A stretch of DNA of 64,000 bases from Siniperca chuatsi (GCF_020085105.1 NC_058048.1:4105362-4169361); one strand, 5' to 3'. Shown: positions 48,460-60,345, numbered from the stretch's first letter. Made by a program: numbers and translations. Notes: a model not told the origin generated them from the sequence alone.

Positions 48460-48785
48460 AGAAAACGTTTGATAGACACCACACACATCAGAATTTACAC
48501 TCTGCCTTGGTGTGGTCTCCAACCCACTCCTGATAACATAGTTAGGTCTTTCTTTTGCTAACATTAGCTGTGTTTTTGTCTGCCTTGTGGTGCTGAACAG
48601 GTAGTGTATGGTGGATTTATCTTGCTGCTGGAGACGAAAACTGATCAGTGCCTGTGAGACGGAACTAAACACCGAAACCGAAACAATGGGGTAAAGGAGG
48701 CTAGTTGGTTCTGTAAAGCTGCAGAGTTGGGTGATATATTGCTGCTGGATCATCACTATGAGCGGACCGTTCACGTTACAGAGTA
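48460..48785 (+). repeat. Interspersed repeat family A, copy 3
   Basis: More divergent copy with ggtgctgaacaggtagtgta, cgaaacaatgggg, ctgcagagttgg and gagcggaccgttc (the last matches gcgaacggcccc of copy 1). Confidence 0.6.
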
Positions 48786-49950
48786 ATTTAAATCATTGTT
48801 AATGTAAAAATATTGATCATTGACAGTTTAAGTAAAGTGTAAAATATCTAGCCTAAGCGATGTGAAAGATGTGTAGCCTACATATTTAAATGCTAAGACT
48901 TGTGACTTTTGTATAGGTTTTACCTTTATACAGAGGAAAAGGTCACTGGAAGATTGCAGGTAATTATGGAATACTTATTTGTGTGTGTCTGTGTTGTAGC
49001 AGTGAAATGTTTGTGATCCTTTAGTTGTGTAAGATTTGACTCCTTCCTGTGGTCATTGTTTGGCAAGTAGTTGCTGGATATACTGCATAATACACTTTGT
49101 ACCTGCTGTACTTGTATTCAGGAAAAAACTGCATGCTGACCCACTTTTTACCTCAATCATACATACACAGCCAAGGTACTATAAAAGACTAGCCAGCTAG
49201 CAAAAAACACAAGTTTACCCTAATACACTAACCAAGCCAACCCTGACACAAAGGTTAGCCTAACACATCCCTAACTAATGCTTGCAGAGTAGAATGGCAC
49301 CAGTGAGACAGGAAGAGAGATGCAGGAAGACAGCAAAAGGGAGAGCACAGGGAAACAACAAACAAACAGCAAGGAAAATACACAACAAGTGGAGTGAGGA
49401 CAGGATGAAGGGAGTCACTGAAGAGTACAGGGAGATGGGCCGGTGGAGGCGGGGAACACACCTCAAGGTTCTTGGCCAGGGCTGGATTTTTCAACCTTTA
49501 TAAAGTTTTACAGAAAGGAACATGGTGTCTTAATCCATAATGATGAACAGAAAAAGGAAAATGCGCATGTGAAATTATATCAAAGTATGAATTAAACTGC
49601 GCAATATATATGCCTACACTAGCCAAAACCAATGATGAGTTATGCTGTCCCAGTCACCCAAATGTTACACAAAAAGGTTTTGGGTCAGTTTACACAAAAG
49701 GGTATGGAAAATGATATAACCTTCTGTCCTCCTCAGATGGGTGGGTAACAGCTTCAGTTTTACAGAAATGTATCATGTGTTTTGTTCAAGAAGAAAGCTC
49801 ACACAAGGCGGAAATTCAAAAACTGTCCCAATCACCCTTAATTCACCCCTACGTAAAATAAGGAAATGGGAGCAAGGAAACTTTTGATGATGTAACTGGG
49901 TGGTAAAGCAGACAGAAGAGTACTGAAACCAAAAACTAAACAACACCTGA
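48786..49950. other. Intergenic, nothing recognised
   Basis: No exon or transposon seen. The open frames around 49255-49503 on both strands overlap each other and have no family match. Confidence 0.4.
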
Positions 49951-50179
49951 CTCTCCTCTCTCCTCTCCTCCTCTCCTCTCCTCCCCTCTCCTCCCCTCTC
50001 CTCCCCTCTCCTCCTTTCTCCTCTCCTCTCTCCTCTCTCCTCTCCTCCTCTCCTCCTCTCTCATCCTCTCCTCTCCTCCTCTCTCCTCCTTTCTCCTCTC
50101 CTCTCTCCTCTCTCCTCTCCTCTCCTCCCCTCTCCTCCTCCTCTCTCCTCTCTCTCTCCTCTCTCTCTCTCCTCTCCTC

Positions 50180-50221
<42 letters not shown>

Positions 50222-50369
50222 CTCTCTCTCTCCTCTCCTCTCTCTCTCTCTCTCTCTCCTCTCTCCTCTCTCTCCTCCTCTCTCTCTCCTCTCTCTCTCT
50301 CCTCTCCTCCTCTCTCCTCTCTCTCTCTCTCTCTCTCCTCCTCTCCTCCTCTCTCTCCTCTCTCCTCTC

Positions 50370-50401
<32 letters not shown>

Positions 50402-50443
50402 CTCTCCTCCTCTCTCCTCTCCTCTCTCCTCTCTCTCTCTCTC

Positions 50444-50508
<65 letters not shown>

Positions 50509-50757
50509 CTCTCCTCTCCTCCTCTCCTCTCCTCTCCTCTCTCTCCTCCTCTCCTCTCTCTCTCTCTCCTCTCTCTCTCTCTCCTCCCTCTCCTCCTCTC
50601 CTCCTCTCCTCTCTCTCTCTCTCCTCCTCTCTCCTCTCCTCTCTCTCTCCTCTCTCCTCCTCTCCTCTCCTCCCCTCTCCTCTCCTCTCCTCCTCTCTCC
50701 TCCTCTCTCTTCCTCTCCTCCCCTCTCCTCTCCTCTCCTCTCCTCTCCTCCTCTCCT
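49951..50757 (+). repeat. 807-nt homopyrimidine (CT/CCT)n tract
   Basis: Only C and T for 807 nt apart from a single A at 50063, built from irregular TC, TCC and CCTCTC units. The complementary strand is almost pure purine. The two Glu/Arg-rich open frames (317 and 269 codons, minus strand) are translations of the repeat, not genes. Confidence 0.97.
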
Positions 50758-51649
50758 GCTGTTCTTAATGCCATTACCAACCCGGACCGGAGTGGACCGC
50801 ACTGGACACGCAGACAGCGTTGAGGATAAGGGGGAAAGAAAAACACTTGGCAGATGTGGCGAAAAGTCAATCGAATAATGAAAATACAAAATTAATAATC
50901 ATGACGTTATGGGCGTTCGCGACCCTCAGTTAAAAAAAGAACTTTGTTGCTGGATTACCGTGCAAAAATTCGGAAAATGAATGACATACACACACACACA
51001 CAAAGACAGGGAGAGAGTGTCGGACAAAAGGTGAGCACAGTTTGCCGATCTTACCCCTTCCATTCATCTATCCCTCCCTTTATCACCCCCCTCCACCGTC
51101 CCCTCCGTCCCCTCTGTCCTCTCTGTCATTCTCTCTGTCCCCTCTGTGCTCTTGCCTTTGTCTGGGTCCGGCCAGAGTCTGGCAGACCCAGACAAAAGAA
51201 TGCTGAATGTCATGGAGAAAGAGCAAAGGTCCTGGCTCTCCGGAGGGGAGGCAGGGGGTGGGGGGGTGGAGGGGTGGCCGGGTGTCAGGGTTGGAAAGGC
51301 ATTGTCAAAGCTGTGGCCATCCATTGTTGTTTCTGGGCTCGCTCCTGATCCGACGCCTACCTCGCACATCTCTTCTGTCTCTGATTTCCTTCTCTGCCCA
51401 CCTTTTCCCTGGGCCTCTGTCTTTTTCCGGAGCGAAGGATGGGAATGTAGAAAAAGGGAAATGCGACAGATGTCTGGCATGAAGCTGTTCGCCCGTTTAG
51501 CGGCGTGGCTGCATCAAGCTCTGTGGCGTTCCGCGCTGTCTGCTCCTCCTCGCGTGGCGCTGGTTGTTGATGCCCCAGGGGAGATGCTGATGCCTCCAGT
51601 GAGGCTGCGAACTTTGGGTCAGTTCAGTGTTGTTGCCCCAGTCCCTTCT
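50758..51649. other. Intergenic, with a compound hairpin
   Basis: GC-richer, CT-rich DNA. A hairpin lies at 51157-51196. The overlapping open frames at 51064-51736 (both strands) look compositional; no splice or family evidence supports them. Confidence 0.35.
51157..51196. repeat. 40-nt compound hairpin
   Basis: Outer arms tttgtctgggtc (51157-51168) and gacccagacaaa (51185-51196) are a perfect 12-bp inverted repeat. Inside, gccaga (51171-51176) and tctggc (51178-51183) form a second 6-bp stem. Unassigned. Confidence 0.85.
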
Positions 51650-52390
51650 TACAGTCCTCTGACGTATAAAGACTGGCATCAAGTGGAGGATAAAGTCGTA
51701 CATTATTATAAGTATTGTACTGTAGTACAGTACTGAGGTACTTGTACTTTACTTGAGAATTTCCATTTTATTTTACTTCTACTCCACCACATTTATCTGA
51801 CAGCTATAGTCAGTTTAAGTTTTACATAAAAACATATGATAATCTTATTAAGATTATTAAAGATTAAACTAGTGGTTTCCAACCTTTTTGGCTTTTGACC
51901 CCTTACAAAAAAAATACTGTGTCTCGTTGGAGCCCTCAAATTTCCTCTCTAAACTTCTCAGATTGTTGCATTCAAAAAACTGCTTTAGGTAAAATTATCC
52001 ATTACTTTACAAAAAAAAGCACAGGTTATAGAAAGGTTTTTCTTATTTCCTGCCTTAATCATCTCATGACTCCCCAGATTTATCTTGTGACCAATTGCAG
52101 GGGCCCGACCCCTACTTTGGGAACCACTGGGCTGAACTGGACCAAACTGTCTATAAAGAAATTAAAACTAGCTCCTCAACCAGCTACAACAGTAAAATGC
52201 TGCTTGCACATTGATACTCAGTGATAATAACTATCTAATAATGTTATGATAATAATCATAGTAATATATCAGTCACAGCGGCCATTTTACTGCAAAACAT
52301 GTACTTTTTCTTAAAGTACATTTTGTTGATAATAATTCTGTACTTTTACTCAAGTAGTAGGTTTTGAATGCAGGACTTTCACTTGTGTTG
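51650..52390. mobile_element. High-copy fish repeat interrupted by a hAT MITE
   Basis: Left part has gtacttgtactttacttgag, ttttacttctactccaccac and atttatctgacagctatagt; right part has gtacttttactcaagtagta and atgcaggactttcacttgt. I know these as parts of one abundant teleost repeat. A MITE sits between them at 51870-52129. Limits approximate. Confidence 0.6.
51870..52129. mobile_element. hAT-type MITE, 260 bp
   Basis: Ends tagtggtttccaacc and ttgggaaccactg are inverted (canonical CAGTGGTTCCCAA). Internal motifs such as ttttgaccccttac and ccccagattt fit the common family. Flanks gattaaac and ggctgaac match at only 5 of 8 positions, so the target duplication is decayed. Confidence 0.7.
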
Positions 52391-54759
52391 TCATGTCGTG
52401 TTGCTTTTTTTTTTTTAGAGCTTTCAGGGAATTAACTTTTTCAAGTTTATTTTGTTATGTTCTGGTGCCAGGTATGTACTTTTGGCGGATAATTCTAAAT
52501 TCCTTCCTTAGTTTTTTGTCCAAAATGAGTCAAAGTACTTCTAAAACAATATCAGAATCAGTCTTACAATGTGTAATATGTGTGTAACCGTAGAATGCAA
52601 AGCTCCCACATTTCCAGAAATATGAAATGTGACTCCACAGCAGATGAAAGTCCTGGCCTTTTTAATGTACTCTATAGAAGTCCTTTTACTTTGACAAGGT
52701 AACAGTAACATGACGTCCTGCTGTCAGTGTGCATTTGTGCAACAGTCTTTAGATTTGAAAAGTTTGGGGAAATCCTGGTCAAATGACAGTCAGCTCTCCG
52801 AGACAAAAGTTCAAGCCATGACTCAGCCTCTCTCTGGTTTGACTAGATGTCAAACTGTAGTTGGTCTGCTCTCTGTTTGAATGATTAGTTAAATATAGAA
52901 GCTGGAGCTGTTACACACTTACAGTGGTGATATTCAGAAATCAAATGCCTGCTGTGTCAGGATTGGCCAGAGGTTTCAGATTTGAATCTAGTGAAAGATC
53001 CCTAAACTTTAGTCTGGCGTTGTTGTGTCTGCATATTTTGCTCTTTTGCAACGAGTGTTGCTATGCAGCAGTCTGGGGACAAATTGATTATTCAGTCCGG
53101 AGCCCAGACAGCCAATTGTCTCCTGCTCTGCTTTGATTCGCTGAAATGTCATTCTGACTGATGCCAGCAGTGATGATTTCCTCAGTGGCACAGTAAACAC
53201 TAAATATTTACTGTCTGAATAGTCACCGGCTAAATCTGATTTAAATGGTAATATTTGTATCAAAGTGGTCTGGAAAATAACTGGCCGGCACAGTGTGGCA
53301 TATATATGGAAACACCTTTTCTGTGTTTAGTACTTTCTTATTGTCACACGTGTGTGGGAGAAAATCTGGTTTCTGTAGCTTTAAACTGACAGTGTGATTA
53401 CACTGGTTTGTAGAGCCACTTTGATTTCTTATTTTATTGTCTGCATTGTAAAAACCTCTGACAAAATTGCACTATATACTCATTATGATTATTATTTTAG
53501 AACAAATTAGTTTTCCAAAATTTCCATTTTCATTTAATATTATAGGTTATAAACTATAAATACTGAAGACACGATGACGTGATTTTCAGTGATTTCTAAA
53601 TGTCTCAAAGCAGCGTCTGTCCGTCAGCAGTCTGCAGGAGTTACCGGCTGTACTGCAGTTTCTGTGTTGCACCAGCAGATGGGGAAAGGAAACGTCTTTA
53701 TGGGAAGAATGAAAGTATGTGCAGCAGCATAGTGGGAGATGATTGCAGGGCTCACGGTCTCAGCTCTGACCGCTCGCCGGTTTGCTGTTGTTTGATGAGA
53801 CAAAACTTTTGTCTGTGTGGTTGATGTCAAAATTACAACGGATATTTGAATCTTTAAAAATGCATGGGTTCAGTTCCAGTTCTAATTTTTCTGTTTTTGG
53901 AATTCAGCTGCTGTTGCAGATTATTTACTGATGTTTCCTGTAAAGAAAAGGTAGAAAATGAACATATCATGTGCTTTTGTTGTAAGCAGTAAAATACATT
54001 TTCTTGTTAAATCATTGTTTTGTACAATTTAATGATAAATACTTTGCTGCAAACAGTTTCTCTACAAAACATTCTTGGTCTTTAAAAGTAAAGAAATGGG
54101 TTTTTTCTTGTTGACATGTATTTATCTTTATTTTAAATGTAAATACAATATGAATCAATTCAAATCTTTAAAACTTAATCATTTAAATTATAACTGACAA
54201 AAATTCAAAATACAGCACTCTAAAATTGTTTGTTAGCTTCTTTCTAAACAATTAAATAAAAAGCAAATTGCAAAGTTTTTAAGAGCTGCATGTTATTTGG
54301 TATGAAATTGACATTTCTTAATGTCTTTAATTAAACCAAAATCTGAGTCTACTTTTAAAAGAATTGTTAATTATTATTTGATTAAAATCTTGCAATAATT
54401 CACTGGTTATACTCAGTAGACCAAAAAAATAAATCATAATTCAATTCTTGGTCTTTTTCCTTTTATTTTAAAGCACCAGAGCCCAAATGCCCTCTTAAAA
54501 AAAACTTTTATTTTAGATTTATTTAATCCCCCTCCATATTTTCAAAAGTTTGGAAGTGACATACATTAATAATGCAGGTGAAATCGCCCCTGGAGTGATA
54601 CGACACTTTCAAATTTCAGCTTTAATACTCTGATTTTGATAACAGCTGCGGCACACGGCCCTCCGTCGTCGAAGGTGGATGAAGTTCAAGGTGGCACTAC
54701 ACAGCTACAGAATAACTGACACACACACTCTCACTAACTCAAACACACACACACTCCCT
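52391..54759. other. Gene-poor stretch
   Basis: No supported exon. 53840-54540 is very AT-rich. A CpG-containing block (gccctccgtcgtcgaaggtgg) at 54630-54720 precedes the next region and could be regulatory. Confidence 0.35.
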
Positions 54760-55300
54760 CCCTGAAAGGAGTGTCTCCGGGAGATGATTTCCTTCCCTGC
54801 GCGTCGTCCCCCTCGCACCCCCCGCCCCACCCCCACCCCTCGTCCCCCCGCCCTCCCTCCTCTCTGCTACCAGTGTAAACACAGTGTTCCAGAGGAATGT
54901 TGGACTCCCTGACCTCCACTGCAGTTCACTCGGTTCAGCCTGGCCGCGCTGTGCTCCAGCATCAGCAGCAGCAGCCCCCACCTCCCCTCCCCCTCCAGAG
55001 CCCCTTCACTCCACTCTCTCTATTCTTCCCCGCCTTGCCTCGCTCCTTCTCCTCATCTCGCCTCTCCTCCTCTTCTTCCTCCTCCTTTTTTTCTTACCCC
55101 CTTTTTTCTTTCTTGTCCTTGTCCCTCACCACAAACACCACCCCCCAAACCCCGCCACCCCCGCAACCTCTTTTTTCTTTCCCCTTGTTCCCCTTTCTCC
55201 CTTCTTCCTCAGTACCCCGCCACTATTTCTGTCTTTCCCCATGCATTCCCACTTGTGTTGTTCACCTCACAGTCATTTCACAGAATAACGGTGGACTGTG
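54760..55300 (+). other. C-rich, CpG-containing region with candidate exon
   Basis: After a CA-rich patch the sequence becomes C-rich with several CpGs (gcgcgtcgtccccctcgc). At 54897 an ATG opens MLDSLTSTAVHSVQPGRAVL followed by His/Gln- and Pro-rich residues, a transcription-factor-like composition, up to ccccctccag near 54997. Beyond that the frame runs into a pyrimidine tract (55020-55240). No splice partner was found and the family is unknown. It could be a promoter-proximal exon or only composition. Confidence 0.25.
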
Positions 55301-56324
55301 TCTCTTTTCTACGTTCTTCTTTATGTCTGGTTCAGTTCACTGACTTGATTTGCACATCAGAATCCAAACAGACGTGATTTGGACTGAAAACCTTCAGCAA
55401 TAGTGAAACCAGGATTGAGAACATGTAGGAGGTGTAGTAACCATATTCTACATACAAACATGCTAAATGCACTCATGTTTCCTGTGTGTCAAATACACAC
55501 ACCTTGCTCAGACGCCATTGTGTGCAAAGCCTTGCACATGCACAGCCCACCTCTGCACACCGAGACCACCCTCCCGCCCCATTTTAATCCTCCACCCCAC
55601 TCCCACCCCACCTCAGCCCACAATGGACTGCGGTTCCTAGAAACAGGATGCTGAGATCCAGAGGCTTTAGTGTCGCTGCACTGCGAGGTGTCTGAGGGAA
55701 CAGAAAGCAAAGGGTTACAAGTGCATCCGACCACTCGTCGGTTTGATTACCGAGGTAACAAGATGGCCAGAGCAGACATGTGCTGCTCACAGTTTTCCCT
55801 GACTGTGGCGTTTTCAGCGCGCCGAGGTTCAGGGGGTTTAATTGCTGCAGGATAGAGCAGATTATAAATACATGCAGCCGGTCATCGCAGGTCGCGCTGA
55901 ATGCGAACCTCTGGGGGAATCAGAGACTGTTTATATACGTGTAATAGATGCTGCTAGTGCTGCAGGGGCTACACAGGGGCAGCCGCGTCCCAGCCGGCAA
56001 ATCAGCCGACCAGTTTTATAGCCAGTCAGCCAGTCTGTCAGGCTGCCAGCTAACCTGACCAGCAGGGTCAGCAGCCAGCCAGCCAGCAGATAAGCACAGA
56101 GAGCATGATGAATATAGATAGAGTGATTGTGTGGGGCCTCTTTTTTCAGGTCATGGCTGCCCATTTTTAGCAGGCAAACCAAATCCACTCACACTCAAAA
56201 GCATTAGTGCAAATTCATGCATTTACATTTGACTGGACAGTTTTACATCTTTAAATTACTTTAACTCTTTCTAACTTAAGAACGCACACGCTGCGAGGTG
56301 CGGACCAATGAGAGCTTAAATGCA
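55301..56324. other. Intergenic, one degenerate tandem repeat
   Basis: No exon supported. A degenerate (CAGC/CAGT)n-type repeat occupies about 55978-56093 (agccagtcagccagtctgtc, cagccagccagccagca). Confidence 0.45.
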
Positions 56325-57095
56325 AGCAATGCTAGAACAAGTATTCAGATCTTTTACTTAAAGGTCCAGTGTGGAGGATTTAGTGGCATCTAGCGGTGAA
56401 ATTGCAGTTTGCAACCATTTGCAAACCGCTCGCATCGCCCTCCCCTTCCAAGCGCGTAGGAGAAATTACGGTGGCCGCGAAAGTCACGAAAAAATGCAAA
56501 CGGCCCTACAGCCTGCAGTCAGCATCTTCTGGTTAGGCTCTCTCAGTGTTCATCATTCAAGAGGTTTTTACTGGAAGCTGAATTATCCGCAGAGGTACAA
56601 ACGGACCAGGTGATTCAAACCGGTAAAAACACTGAAGAAAGCAGTTTCACGTTAAAAATCAGTGTTTCTCCGACGCTGTTCGGCGGACACAGGACGTCCC
56701 GGAGGGGCCGAGCTACCGCTAACGTTTGCTCAGCTTGTTTGTCTGATAACTTAAGATCCATCTAATGACTAAAATCCTTCATCCGGTTAAAATATATAGT
56801 TAAAAACAACCAAACTGGATAAAAAGTCAATTTATGACAGAAGACAACCACGACGCTAACGCATGCGGGTCTGACACCACTGACAGTCGACCAAAACGCA
56901 CCGCTACCTTGATTAAAATTACGGATTTCTATAGGTTTGGAAATTGTTAGAAACATTTGGGATAATGTAATTACAAAATATATAACACAGGTTAAGTCAT
57001 TTTTAGACATTTTGATGCAGAAAAGTTTCATATTATTCCTTTAAGCATCAAAAGTAAAAGCATTCATCATGTAGCAGAATGACCTCTGTCACTGT
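56325..57095. mobile_element. High-copy fish repeat split by a TTAA-flanked element
   Basis: Left flank aagtattcagatcttttact and right flank gcatcaaaagtaaaagcatt, then tagcagaatgacc, are consecutive parts of one abundant teleost repeat, which places the insertion within it. Outer limits approximate. Confidence 0.6.
56358..57044. mobile_element. TTAA-flanked non-autonomous DNA transposon
   Basis: Bounded by TTAA at 56358-56361 and 57041-57044 with inner ends AGGTCCAGTGTG and, inverted, AGGAATAATATG. It contains gaggatttagtggcatctag, a signature of a common fish MITE. TTAA duplications are typical of piggyBac and Kolobok superfamilies; which one is not decidable here. Its 80-codon open frame is spurious. 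Confidence 0.8.
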
Positions 57096-59919
57096 AATGC
57101 TAACGTAGCATATATTTTACCATCAGGATGATGATAATATTGTGTATACTTGGTAACTATGGTGATCTATAGGTCACATGGCAATGGATTGCATATAAGA
57201 TACACACTTTGGTATATATTATCTGGCCATTCATGGTTAAAAAAATCCTCTGTTTCTATTTTTGAGGGTTTTTCTTGTTGACTTGTACTTGAGGCTAAAA
57301 AGTAGCATATCAATTTAATTGTCAGTGTTGTTGAACATTTCCATCCTCCTTCTCCTCCTCATCATCATCTGCAGTATCAGTCGGACTTAATTATCTCTCG
57401 TGATCTTCCCTCCATTTACAGTAACCTTTGCTGGAGCTTTTCCCCCGTCTGTCTGTCTGCTCCTTCCTGCCTTCTCCTCAGCGATTTGAGAGCCATCCCT
57501 GCGTTCGCCCCGGCTGCTTTTATTTGCTCACGTGAATCCCAGACGCCATGTAATCAAGCGGTTTCTATATATGTAATTATGTATTAATTTTCACTTAGAC
57601 TGGGATCCTGTACTGTAACTGTCAGTTACTCAGGTGGCATAATTGTTGCACAAAGATAATGAAAACGATGCTGGTGGAGAAACATGTGGTTGCTTGCTCA
57701 TTATGTAGACAGGAAAGAGGAACTTGGCTGACCTCTGCTGGGCTCTGACAGGCAGTGTTGCAGATGTTGATCACGGTTAATGATTTGATCCAGGATGCAT
57801 ATGTATTCTCAAGGCTTCCTCTGGCTTCTATTAACCGCAGAATGGCTTTAGGGATTATTAGAGAGTTAGTGCTTCATCCTGCTGTTGTCCAGCAAAGAGC
57901 ATCAGTTTAGCAGCAGTAAATATGATGCCATTTTTGTGATTTTCTTAAATATTCTCAGATTACAAATGCATGTTATTTTGACCCTGAATGACCTGATTTT
58001 GTCACCGTGAATGCATAATTGAATTATATAATGGTCAATGCTCTAGCAGTCAAAACAATGGTGGTGAGAGCTAAAAGCTATGATTTTGAAAAACATTTTT
58101 TTGCACGTTTTCTAATTGGGATTTTGCATGTGGAAACCCGTCAATGACCACATACATAAGAAAGAGAGCAGAATCCGAACTGAGAGACGTTACCGAGAAG
58201 GGGAAAGAAGAGCGATGCAGGGAGAGTAAGTGAGAGATTAAGTGAGTGAGAGAGGGAAGCAGATGGCTGGAAATATAGCCTGCTAAATTATTCATCCAGG
58301 CTGGAGTCTGGAGATAGATAGATGGATAGGAGCTGGCATGGACACTTTTATTAGGATTCCAAGAGCTGTGAGGAGAGTGGTTCAAAACACCATGATTGCC
58401 TTTTGAGACTAAGAAAAGTAATTGCATCAGGTCTGAGAACAGCTATTTGCTGCAGGAATTAAATCTCTTGTTTTAAATTAAACTGCGAAATAAAGACAGA
58501 TATGTGCATACACCTAACTTGTGAAGCATAAAAATAAGTTTTAGCCATCCACAGATGTGATTGTTCAATTTAACAAATGTCCTAGTCCTTAATTTTGACC
58601 AATACTGGCTCCGTATGAGGTGATTCAGGATGCTGCGTGTTGTCTGAAAAACGTCGGGAGCCCAAATGTCCCAGCTTCCCTCGACAGTTTGGGTTTCAGA
58701 ACAAGTTGTTTCAACAGTGAGATCGAATAAAAATGAAAAATGGCTAAGAGGGGAAACGACCCGGTTCTTAAAATAAGATTTGTGGTAAGCACATGTAGTG
58801 AACGTCTGCTGTGGGAAGTACAGGATTCCTTGAGTGGGATCTAGGGTGTCCAAGTGTACTGAGGAATGGATGAAGTTCACTATAATTCACCAGAATGTCT
58901 TCCTCTAAAGAGGATGTTAAAATTTCACTATTGTAACTGTAGTCATTTCCAATCTCAACACTGTTTTTAGACTAGTATCTAAAATATTTGCATTGAAAAC
59001 CTTTATTTGCCTTAAGGTGTTGTTTGCTTCCCCCCTCGGGTCAACATATAGAGACTGTACATATGCTCCCATGCTCTATTTTTCCACTTAGCTTTTTGCA
59101 TCATGTGCATGATATATGACTCTCCCAGATTCATAGACACACACAGAAACAGATGCACACAAACTCCTGAGTGGAGGGCTCCGGGGAAATAGAGCAGAGA
59201 GGAAGCTACGTGCCTTCACCAAGCAAGGGCTGTCTGGTGTCATGGCAACCGGTGCAGATTACCCCACCCTCCATCAGTCAGAGAGAGAGGAGAGGAGAGA
59301 GGGAAGGGCACACACACACACATATAAACACATACACATACATGGATGTATGGAGACACACGTGAAATTGTTACACAACATCCAAAATGCTCTGTTTTGA
59401 ATGATTTGACATTCAAAATAAAAAAGTATAATGTGTAAGCGGGTGCTTGTCAGCTTTTAAAATGTAAAATGTTCTTTTCTACATTAGCAATCCAGCAACA
59501 GCGGTAAACACAAACAACCTGAATCGACAGGCGAGCACAAGGAGACAGCAGAGGGTAGAAAGGAAGCGAGAAAGAAAATGAGGAGGAGGGAGGGAACGGG
59601 AAAGGCGAGCGATGATGAGAGTGGTGCAGGGAGAGGTTGAGATGTGTGGAGGGGCCATAAACATATAGTACAGCTAAATACGTCTAGGGGATATACTGTT
59701 ATTAAAAGCAGGAAGGTTATCCAATGAGCAGCTTTACTGTGGGGGTGGACAGTTTGCAACGTGCTAACGCGTTTCACGCCGAGGGAGTCCTATTGAAGTG
59801 AATTTAGCGGGAGATATTATTCTCTGTGTATGTGTGTAGGTTAGTGCTGCAGCCTGAGAGGAGAGGCGGGATGCTGGGCTGGAGGAAAGCTGAGGCAGTG
59901 AAGCATGGATGAGCTGACA
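57096..59919. other. Gene-poor stretch with possible conserved block
   Basis: 57340-57910 is repeat-free and balanced, with homeodomain-like and E-box-like cores (tgctcacgtgaatcc, gtaattatgtattaat) and could be a conserved enhancer. The rest shows no exon or recognised repeat; minor CA patches at 59310-59340. Confidence 0.3.
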
Positions 59920-60345
59920 GCAAAAGAGGGGGAAGAGAAGGGGAAGAAGAGGAAGGGAGATCATATTAGAGTCTGCATGAGGGTAGAACAGGGTAGTAGA
60001 AAAAAAAAAAAAAAAAGCAAGAAAGATAGGGTGTGGAAGAGATAAATGGCACCAGCATGAGGACAGGAGAAAAAAAGAGGAGAGAGAGGGAGGGAGAGAA
60101 AGGAGGGAGGCAGAGACAGAGAAGGAAGGAGGAGGGGGGAGGAAAGGAGGGAGGGAGTTGAGGCCGTTTGAGGATATCGCCTCCTAAATTGACTGCGGCA
60201 CAGCCATCGTCCACAGTTACATCACAGCAGAGCTCAAACTCAGGATGAACCCCCCCTCTTTCTCTCTCTCTTTCTCCCCCATTCCCCCCTCCCCCCTTTC
60301 TCTCTCTCTCCCCCCCTTTCTCTCTCTTTTTCTCCCCCGCCTCTT
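59920..60345. repeat. GA-rich block facing a CT-rich block
   Basis: 59930-60160 is purine-rich (with a 17-nt A run at about 60000-60016) and 60250-60345 is pyrimidine-rich; the two can pair as an imperfect inverted repeat around a balanced 80-nt core at 60163-60245. Open frames here are compositional. Confidence 0.6.

Noticed and set aside
48990..49030. Resemblance of tgaaatgtttgtgatcctt to a known microRNA
   Set aside because: Only seed-level similarity and no foldback partner nearby.
49936..50889. 317- and 269-codon open frames on the minus strand
   Set aside because: They translate a homopyrimidine tract into Glu/Arg repeats; no start context, splice signals or family.
51064..51736. 196-codon and 138-codon overlapping open frames on both strands
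   Set aside because: GC- and CT-rich composition keeps several frames open; no splice or homology signal.
54884..55343. Pro/Ser/Phe-rich open frames of 134 and 148 codons
   Set aside because: The bulk beyond about 55010 is a pyrimidine tract; only the short start was kept as a low-confidence exon candidate.
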